Shown here piece by piece: positions 16,444 through 24,952 of a DNA stretch of 64,000 bases. The stretch comes from VRUE01 sp963695835. GTDB taxonomy: Bacteria > Actinomycetota > Thermoleophilia > Solirubrobacterales > 70-9. Below the pieces are notes generated by a model, which made no database searches, was not told the origin of the DNA, and worked only from the letters and a program-made list of their open reading frames with translations. The position numbers were made by a program, and so were the translations under genes. The number at the start of each line of letters is the position of its first letter. Position 1 is the first letter of the stretch. The DNA lies in the NCBI GenBank assembly GCA_963695835.1, contig CAVOHR010000003.1, forward strand, positions 1 to 64,000, written 5' to 3'.

Positions 16444-18696
16444 ATGGGGGCGCTCGCACCGATCGGTAGGTCGGCTTTGCAAGGTTCACATAGCTGCTTC
16501 CCGCGGCTCGCCGGCCTGTTCGCGTTGCTTGCCGTGCTGGGCGCTGCCGGCCTTTGCTCCGCACCGCCGGCGCTCGCTGACGGTCAGGCGATCGTCAACG
16601 CAGCCGCCTCTCAGGCTGGGCGTCCCTATTGCTGGGATGGCGGGAATGAACATGGCCCAACCCACGGAGAAGGGGATTTCGGACATGGGGGCTGCGGCGG
16701 CGGCACCGTCGGATTCGATTGCACCGGGCTCGCGATCTTCGCCGTTTACCAGGGAACGGGCATCGCGGGCCTTCCACACGACGGAGAGGGCAACAAATGG
16801 GCCGCGAAGGGGACCGCCATCATGAGCCAGGCGGACCTCCAACCCGGCGACATCGTGTTCTTCGGGAAGTCGTTTGGCAGCTTCGATCACGCTGGCATCT
16901 ATGCCGGTAACGGGATGGTCTGGGATGCAGAGGACTTCAACGTTCCAGTCCAAGAGCACAGCCTCGCCTGGATCGAGCACGCGCTGCCCTTCGTAGGCGC
17001 AGTGCGCTTCACTGGTTCGCCGCCTGGCGGCGGGCCTCCACCACCGCCTCCTCCTCCCGTGCACCATCCGCTGTTCGACGTAAACGGCGACCGCAATAGC
17101 GACATGTGCTTCCTCACCGGCCTGAATGGCGGCACCACCGGCTCGGGCAAGCTCGAGGTCCACTGCGCGCTTGGGTCGGGGTTCTCCTCGCGCCTTGATG
17201 TCGCCACCCCCTTCAGTTACATGAGCATGCAGACCGCGCTTCCGTTGGGGGGCGGTGTTGATGACGTCAACGGCGACGGCAACGCCGACATGTGCTTCCT
17301 CACCGGCCTCAACGGCGGCACCACCGGCTCGGGCCGCCTCGAGGTCCACTGCGGCCTCGGCCCCGGCTTCTCCTCGCGCCTGGACGTGGCGACCTCCTTC
17401 GGCTACCTCAATACCCAGACGGCGCTGCCCTACTTCGCCGACGTCAACGGCGACGGCAACGCCGACATGTGCTTCCTCACCGGCCTCAACGGCGGCACCA
17501 CCGGCTCGGGCCGCCTCGAGGTCCACTGCGGCCTCGGCCCCGGCTTCTCCTCGCGCCTGGACGTGGCGACCTCCTTCGGCTACCTCAATACCCAGACGGC
17601 GCTGCCCTACTTCGCCGACGTCAACGGCGACGGCAACGCCGACATGTGCTTCCTCACCGGCCTCAACGGCGGCACCACCGGCTCGGGCCGCCTCGAGGTC
17701 CACTGCGGCCTCGGCCCCGGCTTCTCCTCGCGCCTGGACGTGGCGACCTCCTTCGGCTACCTCAATACCCAGACGGCGCTGCCCTACTTCGCCGACGTCA
17801 ACGGCGACGGCAACGCCGACATGTGCTTCCTCACCGGCCTCAACGGCGGCACCACCGGCTCGGGCCGCCTCGAGGTCCACTGCGGCCTCGGCCCCGGCTT
17901 CTCCTCGCGCCTGGACGTGGCGACCTCCTTCGGCTACCTCAATACCCAGACGGCGCTGCCCTACTTCGCCGACGTCAACGGCGACGGCAACGCCGACATG
18001 TGCTTCCTCACCGGCCTCAACGGCGGCACCACCGGCTCGGGCCGCCTCGAGGTCCACTGCGGCCTCGGCCCCGGCTTCTCCTCGCGCCTGGACGTGGCGA
18101 CCTCCTTCGGCTACCTCAATACCCAGACGGCCCGGGTGCTGGATGGAGGGATGAGTGCCTCCCTCGCTCCCACCGATGTGGCTGCTCACGCGGGAGATGG
18201 TTCGGCTTCCGTCTCTTTCTCGTCGCCACCCTATGACGGCGGTAATCCGATCACCAGCTACACCGTGGTCTCATCGCCGGGCGGGGTCACCGCAACTGGG
18301 TCATCGTCGCCGATCACGGTGTCGGGGCTGATCAACGGAACGAGCTATAAGTTCACGGTTACCGCCACCAACGCGTTCGGCCCGGGTCTTCCGTCCGTTC
18401 CGTCAGGCAACGTGACGCCGACGAGCGCCTCCAAGGCGCTTTCCTGCTTGGCTGGCCGACCGGGGATCTCGCCCAGCTGTCGCGGTGCCAAGTCCTCTAG
18501 AAAGTGCATCGTTCCCCGGTTGCGCGGCCATACCCTTAGGCAGGCACGCCGCATACTCGCCCATGCGAATTGCAAGCTCGGACGGGTCCACCGTCCCCGT
18601 GGGCGGACTCGCCATGTTCTCCGGGTGAGTCAGCAGTCCGTTAGACACGGGACTCGCCACCGTCACGGCTACGGAGTCGCAGTCTCAATGCAATAG
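16444..18696 (+). CDS. NlpC/P60-like wall hydrolase with tandem FG-GAP-type repeats, Fn3 and PASTA-like domain
   Basis: A 750-aa secreted protein. A signal peptide (about 1-45) is followed by an NlpC/P60 peptidase domain (about 46-190) with catalytic Cys93 in VGFDCTGL and His149 in FDHAGIYAG. After a Pro-rich hinge come six copies of a 59-62-residue repeat, each beginning DVNGDGNADMCF, a Ca-binding D-x-N-x-D-G-x-x-D loop of the FG-GAP/VCBS kind. A fibronectin-III domain (about 575-660) and a basic PASTA-like C-terminus (VPRLRGHTLRQARRIL) end it. The peptidase would cut stem peptides; the rest would bind wall or partner. Five repeats are nearly identical in DNA. Start at ATG 16444; GTG 16390 is possible. 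Confidence 0.75.
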   Translation: MGALAPIGRSALQGSHSCFPRLAGLFALLAVLGAAGLCSAPPALADGQAIVNAAASQAGRPYCWDGGNEHGPTHGEGDFGHGGCGGGTVGFDCTGLAIFAVYQGTGIAGLPHDGEGNKWAAKGTAIMSQADLQPGDIVFFGKSFGSFDHAGIYAGNGMVWDAEDFNVPVQEHSLAWIEHALPFVGAVRFTGSPPGGGPPPPPPPPVHHPLFDVNGDRNSDMCFLTGLNGGTTGSGKLEVHCALGSGFSSRLDVATPFSYMSMQTALPLGGGVDDVNGDGNADMCFLTGLNGGTTGSGRLEVHCGLGPGFSSRLDVATSFGYLNTQTALPYFADVNGDGNADMCFLTGLNGGTTGSGRLEVHCGLGPGFSSRLDVATSFGYLNTQTALPYFADVNGDGNADMCFLTGLNGGTTGSGRLEVHCGLGPGFSSRLDVATSFGYLNTQTALPYFADVNGDGNADMCFLTGLNGGTTGSGRLEVHCGLGPGFSSRLDVATSFGYLNTQTALPYFADVNGDGNADMCFLTGLNGGTTGSGRLEVHCGLGPGFSSRLDVATSFGYLNTQTARVLDGGMSASLAPTDVAAHAGDGSASVSFSSPPYDGGNPITSYTVVSSPGGVTATGSSSPITVSGLINGTSYKFTVTATNAFGPGLPSVPSGNVTPTSASKALSCLAGRPGISPSCRGAKSSRKCIVPRLRGHTLRQARRILAHANCKLGRVHRPRGRTRHVLRVSQQSVRHGTRHRHGYGVAVSMQ
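17263..18131 (+). repeat. Five tandem 177-bp near-identical coding repeats
   Basis: Units start at 17263, 17440, 17617, 17794 and 17971, exactly 177 bp (59 codons) apart, and look identical in DNA including third positions. The last stops at about 18131. A diverged ancestral unit lies at 17077-17262. The homogeneity points to very recent expansion or gene conversion, and the reading frame is kept whatever the copy number. Confidence 0.95.
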
Positions 18697-18856
18697 GCGA
18701 TTGCGGCTGACGCACTGCGCTCGGCCATCGTTAGCCGCGTCGGGCTTCGACCGCCCGCGAATTGGTCGCGAGAGCGGGGGAGCCGCCTGCGGTGCGACCG
18801 ATGATCCAGCGGTCGGCATGCGTCGAAGTCGACTCTGCGGTCAGTTGACGCGATAC

Positions 18857-19255
18857 CTAGCCTTCGGGGTGAAAGCCACGGCGCGGGTATCGAGAGGTGA
18901 GGATCCAGCGACGATGGCTCGAGCATGAAGTGACCGTCCCGAACCTCACTTCTACGCCACCTGGGGCGGTATGGCATTCCCAACCGCCGAGGTGCATGAT
19001 GCACCCAGAGCCCGTGCATTGCCCCTTCTTTGCCCGACTGAAGTAGGCGCGGATCACCCGATGGGCCGTCTGGCAGCTCACTCCGGGCGTGGCCTTGAAG
19101 TACAGCCGCCTCGGGCCGACCACCGTCCCGATCACCCGCGACCCGCAGCGATGCGGTTGAGCCTGGGCTGAGCTTGGGGCGGCGAGGAGTAGCAGCGCCG
19201 CGATCAGGGCGCAAGCTCCCAACGCTGGTGCGGCGCCCGATGGACGGGAGTGCAT
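18857..19255 (-). CDS. Small secreted Cys-rich protein
   Basis: A 132-aa protein with a clear signal peptide (about 1-32, hydrophobic run LGACALIAALLLLAA, SAQAQ). The mature chain has six Cys (HRCGS, VSCQTA, GQCTGSGC, WECHTA, TSCSS), probably disulfide-linked, and no catalytic motif. ATG start at 19255. It is opposite in direction to its neighbours and has no operon partner. Proteins of this style are common as orphan exported proteins in related actinobacteria. The function is unknown. Confidence 0.6.
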   Translation of the reverse strand: MHSRPSGAAPALGACALIAALLLLAAPSSAQAQPHRCGSRVIGTVVGPRRLYFKATPGVSCQTAHRVIRAYFSRAKKGQCTGSGCIMHLGGWECHTAPGGVEVRFGTVTSCSSHRRWILTSRYPRRGFHPEG

Positions 19256-19419
19256 TGACGGCAGTCTATCTTTGCTCCGTGGTCCTGGGCATCGGTCAGA
19301 ACCTTGCTGAAGCGGTGAACGAAGTCATCGGGTGGCAGTGGGTCGCGGTCTTGGTCGTGGCGATGGCGGTGATCGCGGCGTGGCCCAGAATTGCGCGACG
19401 GTTGAAGCGCCGCCGCTGA
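19240..19419 (+). CDS. Possible small membrane protein
   Basis: An ATG at 19240 opens 59 codons with two hydrophobic segments (TAVYLCSVVLGIG and WVAVLVVAMAVIAAW) and a basic end (RRLKRRR), a positive-inside pattern. It overlaps by 16 bases the start of the divergent secreted-protein gene, and no strong ribosome site is seen. It could be real but may be chance. Confidence 0.3.
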   Translation: MDGSALTAVYLCSVVLGIGQNLAEAVNEVIGWQWVAVLVVAMAVIAAWPRIARRLKRRR

Positions 19420-19531
19420 CATCGAGGAGCGGATGACGGGACAGGCGAGCGTGCCTTCACTTGCTCTCGGAGTGGCTGACTGCTTCAGCTCGTGGGACTT
19501 CCGGCGGGTGGCGTGACACCGCTCGCGCCCG

Positions 19532-19554
19532 TGTAGGGGGTGATGGCCCCTACA
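19532..19554. promoter_or_regulatory. Hairpin upstream of the coupling-protein gene
   Basis: TGTAGGGG (19532-19539) pairs with CCCCTACA (19547-19554) around a 7-base loop, about 50 bases before the coupling-protein start. It is a candidate regulatory hairpin, or part of a transfer origin given the gene it precedes. There is no U tract. Confidence 0.4.
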
Positions 19555-19602
19555 ACCGAACAGGACTGAGATGAACACCCGACAGGCCGGCCGGGCGGGC
19601 TA

Positions 19603-20506
19603 GTGGCGCCGCACCGCCAAATCGTCCTTGCGCTAGCCGCTCTCGCCGCCGTGGCGGCGCTCGTCATGGGCGCCCTCAATGCCCACCGCCCGTTCTCGAC
19701 GCTCCCCCACGGAGCGCTCGCTCGATCAGAGGGCCACAAGGAACCCAAGTCGAGTCCAACTGCGCCCCGCTTTGCTGTTCCCACCGAAGTCGGGGCGGCG
19801 AGGCTCGACGGCAGATACGCCGACGGCTCGCCAGAGAAGCCCTCCGCAGGAAGGACGACCTCATGGTCTGCGGGAGCGGAGGGCGCTATCGCGACGGCCG
19901 GGTCGGTCTTTTGCTGGGCCTTGCTCTTGTCGGCGCTGGCAACCAGCGCCCTGGTTGCCAGCCGCATCCATGCTAGGCGAGCTCGCGCGATGCAGCGCAT
20001 CCTGATCACCCCCGGTCGCTCCTCAGAGGCTTCGCCCGCGCAGATCGCCGGCCTGATCGAGGCACTCGGAGCCGTCACTCGGGAGCGGTGGTGGGTTCGG
20101 CTCTGGAGGGGCGTGCCCCCGGCTGCGACGCTCGAGCTGATCGCCGGCGTCCATCCGGGCGGGATGCGCGAGCAGCGCCTGGGGATCGCCGTGCCGAAGG
20201 GCGACGGGCACCTCGAGGCGCTTCGCGGAGTGCTCTCGAGCCGCTATCCCGACGTCGAGCTGACCCCACTCGGCGATCAGGCGCCCGATGCCCTGCGGTC
20301 CTGGCTCAAGGAGGTGGTGCGCCTGAAGAAGGCAAAGCCCTTCGCCCGTGCCCTCGATCGCCCCCTGGAGCGCAGCCTCTCCGCCGCCGAGCCCTACCAG
20401 GAGGCGCCGGTCGACGCCCTGCTCTCGGTGATGGCCGAGGTGGGGGAGCGGGTCTTGGTCCAGATCACGATCACGCCGGTTCCCAACCGCTTCCAGAAGG
20501 CCGCTC
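19603..20506 (+). CDS. Coupling protein (VirD4/TraG-like), N-terminal part before a frameshift
   Basis: About 300 residues in frame from GTG 19603. Two membrane helices (about 7-25, and 100-118 in AGSVFCWALLLSALATSALV) bracket an external loop, followed by a cytoplasmic domain (RERWWVRLWRG to VLVQITITPVPNRF). This is the usual N-terminus of actinobacterial type IV coupling proteins. The expected continuation lies in the next frame (LEDVAVQRRKPAREAP onward), so a one-base shift occurs at about 20490-20506; the original frame stays open only as an Arg/Pro-rich shadow. It may be a sequencing error, a real inactivating indel, or a programmed shift. The protein should be read together with the next entry. 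Confidence 0.65.
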
Positions 20507-20563
20507 GAAGACGTCGCCGTCCAGCGGAGAAAGCCGGCCCGCGAGGCCCCGGCCCCCGATGCG

Positions 20564-23500
20564 GTGCAGCAGCGCGAGGAGCGGGCCTCCACCGACGCCA
20601 TGGTCTTTCGCCCGCTCAGCTTCTGCGACATCCGCGTCGGCGCCGAGACCTACCGCGCCGCCCGCCACGTCGCCGGGGCGATCGAGGGACACGCCGAGGG
20701 AGGGGAGAACCGCCTCTGTCAGCGCCACCCGATCCTCCGTCGCCGCCTCTACATCGAGCGGATGGCGCGGGCGGAGTCAAACCCGCTGCCCTCCTGGTGG
20801 CGCGGCGTCTACTCGAGCCTGGAGATCGCCGCCCTCTGGCAGATCCCGACTCCCTTCACCAAGAACGTCGCGATCGCGCGCTCAAACGTGCCCCAGCTGG
20901 CGACGCCGCCCGAGGTGCTGCGCCCGGCCGATGCCGGCAAGGCGATCGCCACCGACCTGCGTGGCAACTACGTCGGCATCCGCAGCGAGGACTTCAAATA
21001 CGGCGTGCAGGTCTCGGGCGTCCAGGGCGGCGGCAAGACCTCGATCCTCGCCAAGATCGCCGAGGTCCGCGCCAGGGAGCCCAACACCGCCGTGATCGTG
21101 CTCGATCCCAAGGACGACCTCGCCGAGGCGGCGACGGCGCTGATGCCGAGCTGGCGGACGGTGCGGGTGCTCGACGTCGCCCGCCCGCTCTTCGGCATGG
21201 CGCTGCGAAGCGCCGATCGCGACCTGCAGGCAGAGGCCGCGATCTTCTCCGAAGCGATGGTCGACGTCTCGCGCACCGAGGAGGGCGACAGCCAGGCGCT
21301 GAACGCCTCCCAGCGCTCCTTCAAAATGGCCCGCGGGGCGACCCTCGCCCTCGAGGAGGACCCGACCTTCTGGCACACCGCGCGCTGGCTTGCCTCCGAC
21401 GATGAGGCAGCCGAGTGGCGGGCCGAGAAGATCGCCAAGCTAAGCGGCGATCCCCAGTGGCACGGCGTCTGGGATCACTTCGCCCGGATCCTGCCCGCCC
21501 AGCTGGCCAAGTCCCCCGCCCAGGCGGTGATGCGCCTAGAGGCCCCCTACAACAAGATCCAGACCCTGCTCGGCGACGAGCGGCTGAACACGGTCCTGCA
21601 CCACCCGGTGACGGTCAGCTTCGACGAGGTGATCCGTCGCCGCGAGGTTCTGATCGTCGCCGCCCGCGTGCCCGATCACCCCGACGGCGCCGTCCTGCTC
21701 AAGTTCTTCATCCAGCTGATCCACCGCGCGATCCTCGCCCAGCAAAAGCTCCCCGAGGACGAGCGCGCCCGGGTGGCGGTGATCGGCGATGACGCCGGCA
21801 ACCTCTTCAGCCCGACGATCGCGCGGATGATGGAGCACGACCGCTCCGCCGGCCTCGATCTCGCCCTGGGCTGGCAGCACGGCGGCCAGATGACCCCCGA
21901 GCTCGCCCAGGCGATCGACGCGCTCTGCAGCTCGCGCTTCTATTTGCGCTCGGCGATGGCCGACGCCGAGCGCGCCGTCAACCGCCTCAACCCCGCCTAC
22001 GTGGAGCGCCGCAGCGGCTCCCTGGCGGAGCTGCAGCGAATGCGGGTGGAGGTCAACCAACTGACCAGCCTCGACGTCCACCACGCGATCGCGGTCCTGC
22101 AGGCGGGCAAGACGCTCTCGAGCTCGTTCACCGTCGCCACGATCCCCTGGCAGCGCGACCCGAAGAAGCTGGAGGAGTTCGAGGCCCGGATGCGCGAGGA
22201 AGGGGGCTATGACCCGGAAGTGATCGCCCCGCCGCCCGAGCTGACCGGCCGCGGCGACAACGAGGAGCTGCGAGACGTCGGCGGAGAGGAGGAGCGCGCC
22301 GCCGCAAGCGGTGGGGAGGAGCCCGAGAAGGACGCCGAGCGGAGTGCCCCGAGCGCCCCCGAGGAGCCGCCGGCCGCCAGCGATGCGAAGCCGAAGGCCA
22401 CCTCGGCGCCGAAGCGCGCGCCCCAACCGGCGCCACAGAGGCAGGCACCGGCACAGGCCTCGCGCCGCGGGCGCCGCGAGGCCGAGGTCGCAGCGCTCGG
22501 CGCGCCGACCGACAAGCCGCTCAGCGAGGGCTACCGCGAAGTCGAGCTGATGCGCGAGCAGGCGGCCGCCATCACCTGGGAGAAGGCGAAATCCGAGCCG
22601 CCCCAGCTTCGCCACAACGCGATCAACGCCGAGCAGCGCTCGATTCTCGAGGCCCTCTATGAGCTGCGGGTCCTGAGTGCGGGCCAGATCCAGCGCGACT
22701 TCCTGATGTCGGCCGGCGAGCGCCAGGTCCGCCGCGAGCTCTTGCTCTTGGTCCGCCAGCGGATGATCAAGCGAGCCGAGCTGGGGCTGCGCCGGGCCCG
22801 CGGGCGCGGCAAGCGCTTCTACGTCCTCGAGAGCGCCGGCTTTGAGCTGCTGCGTGACGCGGCGGACCACGAGACCTCGGGCACCTGGCGGGCCCCCGAG
22901 CTGCGAAGCGCCCAGCACGTCGTCCACGACCTCGCCCGCAACGAGTGGCTCTTTGGCTTCCGCTCGCTCGCCCCCCGCCAGCTCGCCGGCTGGCGCGGGC
23001 CGCGGTCGGGCAAGATCGAGGTGCCGCTGGTCAAGGAGCGCCGGGAGGCTGCGCGGCGCCTCGCCCCGGTCGACCTGCGCGAGAACGCGCCGATCGACTT
23101 CGGCGGGGCCGAGTTCGCCAACGTCGTCCCCGACCTCACCCTCGAGCTGTTGCTCACCAAGCCCGACGGCGAGAAGGTGAGGACCGACCTGCTGGTCGAG
23201 ATCGAGTGGGGCAACAACGACGAGACCGTGCGCCGCAAGGCGCTCGCCTACGACGGCTTCCTCACCGGCTGGTGGCAATCGCATCCCCGCTACAAGGACC
23301 TCGGCCGCCCCCCGATCCTCTTCTTCGTCGTCCCCGACGCCCAGCGGGCTGCCCGCTTCATCGAGCTGCTCGACGAGGCGCTGACGAGCTATCTCCTCGG
23401 CCCCGCCCAGACCCAGACGCGCGAGCAGCGGGCGCGGGGTGTCACGCCGACTCCGAAGAGGCTCTACCTCGGCCGGCGAAACACCTTCGTCGCCGTCGCC

Positions 23501-23668
23501 CGCGACATCCACCAGCGTACCCTGCGGGCGTGGCGGGTGCCGGCGGAGCTGCCCGCCGATCGAATTCGCGCCGCCCGCAACGCCAAGGAGCGCCGCAGCG
23601 CCGGGCGGCCGGTCCCGCGCTCCTTCATGCTGATCGACCCCCGCGATCAGGTCGACCCCGCGAAGTGA
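20564..23668 (+). CDS. Coupling-protein ATPase fused to a replication-relaxation domain
   Basis: 1034 codons from GTG 20564; the natural protein probably continues from the upstream frame. The ATPase part has Walker A VQGGGKTS near residue 155, Walker B VIVLDPKD, and VAVIGDDAGN. It ends with a HAIAVLQAGK element and an acidic/Pro linker (about 560-650). From about 685 a second domain follows: a winged-helix-like LRVLSAGQIQRDF...RQVRREL, then PDLTLELL...DLLVEIEWGNN...K, the PD-(D/E)xK-like core seen in replication-relaxation proteins (PF13814 type). The ATPase would bring DNA to the channel; the second part may recognise or process the origin. Such a fusion would place coupling and relaxation in one chain. 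The relaxation role is inferred. Confidence 0.8.
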   Translation: MQQREERASTDAMVFRPLSFCDIRVGAETYRAARHVAGAIEGHAEGGENRLCQRHPILRRRLYIERMARAESNPLPSWWRGVYSSLEIAALWQIPTPFTKNVAIARSNVPQLATPPEVLRPADAGKAIATDLRGNYVGIRSEDFKYGVQVSGVQGGGKTSILAKIAEVRAREPNTAVIVLDPKDDLAEAATALMPSWRTVRVLDVARPLFGMALRSADRDLQAEAAIFSEAMVDVSRTEEGDSQALNASQRSFKMARGATLALEEDPTFWHTARWLASDDEAAEWRAEKIAKLSGDPQWHGVWDHFARILPAQLAKSPAQAVMRLEAPYNKIQTLLGDERLNTVLHHPVTVSFDEVIRRREVLIVAARVPDHPDGAVLLKFFIQLIHRAILAQQKLPEDERARVAVIGDDAGNLFSPTIARMMEHDRSAGLDLALGWQHGGQMTPELAQAIDALCSSRFYLRSAMADAERAVNRLNPAYVERRSGSLAELQRMRVEVNQLTSLDVHHAIAVLQAGKTLSSSFTVATIPWQRDPKKLEEFEARMREEGGYDPEVIAPPPELTGRGDNEELRDVGGEEERAAASGGEEPEKDAERSAPSAPEEPPAASDAKPKATSAPKRAPQPAPQRQAPAQASRRGRREAEVAALGAPTDKPLSEGYREVELMREQAAAITWEKAKSEPPQLRHNAINAEQRSILEALYELRVLSAGQIQRDFLMSAGERQVRRELLLLVRQRMIKRAELGLRRARGRGKRFYVLESAGFELLRDAADHETSGTWRAPELRSAQHVVHDLARNEWLFGFRSLAPRQLAGWRGPRSGKIEVPLVKERREAARRLAPVDLRENAPIDFGGAEFANVVPDLTLELLLTKPDGEKVRTDLLVEIEWGNNDETVRRKALAYDGFLTGWWQSHPRYKDLGRPPILFFVVPDAQRAARFIELLDEALTSYLLGPAQTQTREQRARGVTPTPKRLYLGRRNTFVAVARDIHQRTLRAWRVPAELPADRIRAARNAKERRSAGRPVPRSFMLIDPRDQVDPAK

Positions 23669-23679
23669 GGGACGCTTCG

Positions 23680-24309
23680 ATGGGTAGCCACAACGGAGCA
23701 CGATGGTGGGCTCGGTCGCGGGGACAAGGAGCCGGGCCGAGCCGGCAGCCCGTGGCGCTCGTGCACGCCGGCGACCTCGACCGGCCCCACTGCGATGAGC
23801 GCCGCCGCCGCTTGGCGGCGACCGTCGTGCGCGACGGCCTCGCGCGGGCCGAGGAGCGCTACCTCGTCGCCCCGGGTGCCAGCCTTGGCACCTGGTTCGC
23901 GCGCGTGCACGAGACGATCGCCGTCGCCTCGCGGGTCACCCTCGCCCGCAGCGCGGAGGGCAGGCTTCCCGGCGAATGTGACGTGGCGAGCGAGCTGGCC
24001 GGGCTCTACGCGGACATCTGCGCCGAGGCGATCCGAGGTGCCGCGCAGTTGTTGGAGGGAGAGTCCCCGAGGCGGGCCAGAGACGAAGCCCTGGACCATG
24101 TCTCGGCGGTAAGGGTCCGCCTGGTCGATCTCACCTGGGAGAGGCTGCTCGAGCTGCTGGTGTGCCTGAACGCGCAGCTCGAGCCGCTGGCCAACGGGCT
24201 GCGCGAGGGCGATTTGCCGATGGGGGAGCCGACCGACTGCGACCTGGTGATGGAGAGGCTGGTCGCGGTCGCCGAGGGCGCCTTCGGAGCCGTCTGTGTG
24301 CTCTCTTGA
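23680..24309 (+). CDS. Unknown helical protein after the coupling gene
   Basis: A 209-aa protein starting 11 bases after the coupling-relaxation gene, hence likely co-transcribed. It is mostly helical, with Leu- and Arg-rich segments (RLAATVVRDGLARAEERY; WERLLELLVCLNAQLEPLA) and no membrane helix or recognised motif. Codon use matches its neighbours. Its place next to the coupling protein suggests an auxiliary transfer factor. It has no assigned family and I give no function. Confidence 0.6.
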   Translation: MGSHNGARWWARSRGQGAGPSRQPVALVHAGDLDRPHCDERRRRLAATVVRDGLARAEERYLVAPGASLGTWFARVHETIAVASRVTLARSAEGRLPGECDVASELAGLYADICAEAIRGAAQLLEGESPRRARDEALDHVSAVRVRLVDLTWERLLELLVCLNAQLEPLANGLREGDLPMGEPTDCDLVMERLVAVAEGAFGAVCVLS

Positions 24310-24382
24310 GCAGGGCGCTCGCGCATTCTCCGCGATCGCTCCCTGGCCCAAGCCGTCCTGGCCCATTCCTACCGTTGATTTG

Positions 24383-24949
24383 ATGAGTGCCAACGCGATC
24401 CCAGGACAGAGCGTGCGCCAGACGTCGGGGCGCCTTTACCGCGAGGCGGCCGAGTGGGCCCTCGGCTCGGCCCTGCTGTTTGGCCTCGGCCTGGCGATCG
24501 GCGCCAGCGGCGGCGGCGGGGTTGGAGCGCTCCTGATCGCCGGCGGCCTCTTGGTCGCCAACGGGGCAAGGACGCGGGCGCGCTCGGCGCGTCGCTTCAA
24601 GGCCGGCGCGATCGCCGAGGAGCGCGTCGGCTCGCGCCTTTGGGTCTTGGAGGAGTGCGGCTGGCTGGTCGAGCACGACGTCCAAAAGCGTGGTGGGGGC
24701 AACGTCGACCACGTCGTCCACTCGCCCGGGGTCACCTTCGTGATCGACACCAAGGCCTCGAGCTGGAGCTACCGCGACATCTCCCAGGCCCATCGACACG
24801 TCGAGTGGGCCGCGGGGTACTTCGGCGCCGGGAGGGAGATCGTGCCGGTCATCTGCGTGCAGCGCTCCAATCAGGAGGCCAAGCTGATCGACAGCGTCTA
24901 CACCCTCGGCGCGCCCCGGATCAAGGGCTTCCTGCTCGACCGGGGGTGA
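24383..24949 (+). CDS. Membrane-anchored NERD-domain nuclease-like protein
   Basis: A 188-aa protein. Two hydrophobic helices (about 28-42 and 46-60) are followed by a NERD domain: AGAIAEERVG (Glu near 79-80), GGGNVDHVVHSPG (Asp109) and FVIDTKASSW (Asp122-Thr-Lys124). This is the PD-(D/E)xK-type catalytic pattern of NERD proteins, which cut or process DNA. The ATG at 24383 is the start that begins the protein proper. It lies downstream of the transfer genes with overlapping codon style, so a role in processing or destroying DNA at the membrane is plausible. Confidence 0.75.
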   Translation: MSANAIPGQSVRQTSGRLYREAAEWALGSALLFGLGLAIGASGGGGVGALLIAGGLLVANGARTRARSARRFKAGAIAEERVGSRLWVLEECGWLVEHDVQKRGGGNVDHVVHSPGVTFVIDTKASSWSYRDISQAHRHVEWAAGYFGAGREIVPVICVQRSNQEAKLIDSVYTLGAPRIKGFLLDRG

Positions 24950-24952
24950 GCA

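Noticed and set aside
17263..18131. CRISPR-like array
   Set aside because: The units are 177 bp, coding and contiguous, with no spacers.
16486..18189. Minus-strand frame of 567 codons with repeated units
   Set aside because: It mirrors the 177-bp coding repeats of the plus-strand hydrolase, whose domains are recognisable.
20507..21405. Continuation of the 19603 frame to 21405
   Set aside because: The Arg/Pro-rich sequence after the shift is the shadow of the coupling ATPase in the neighbouring frame.
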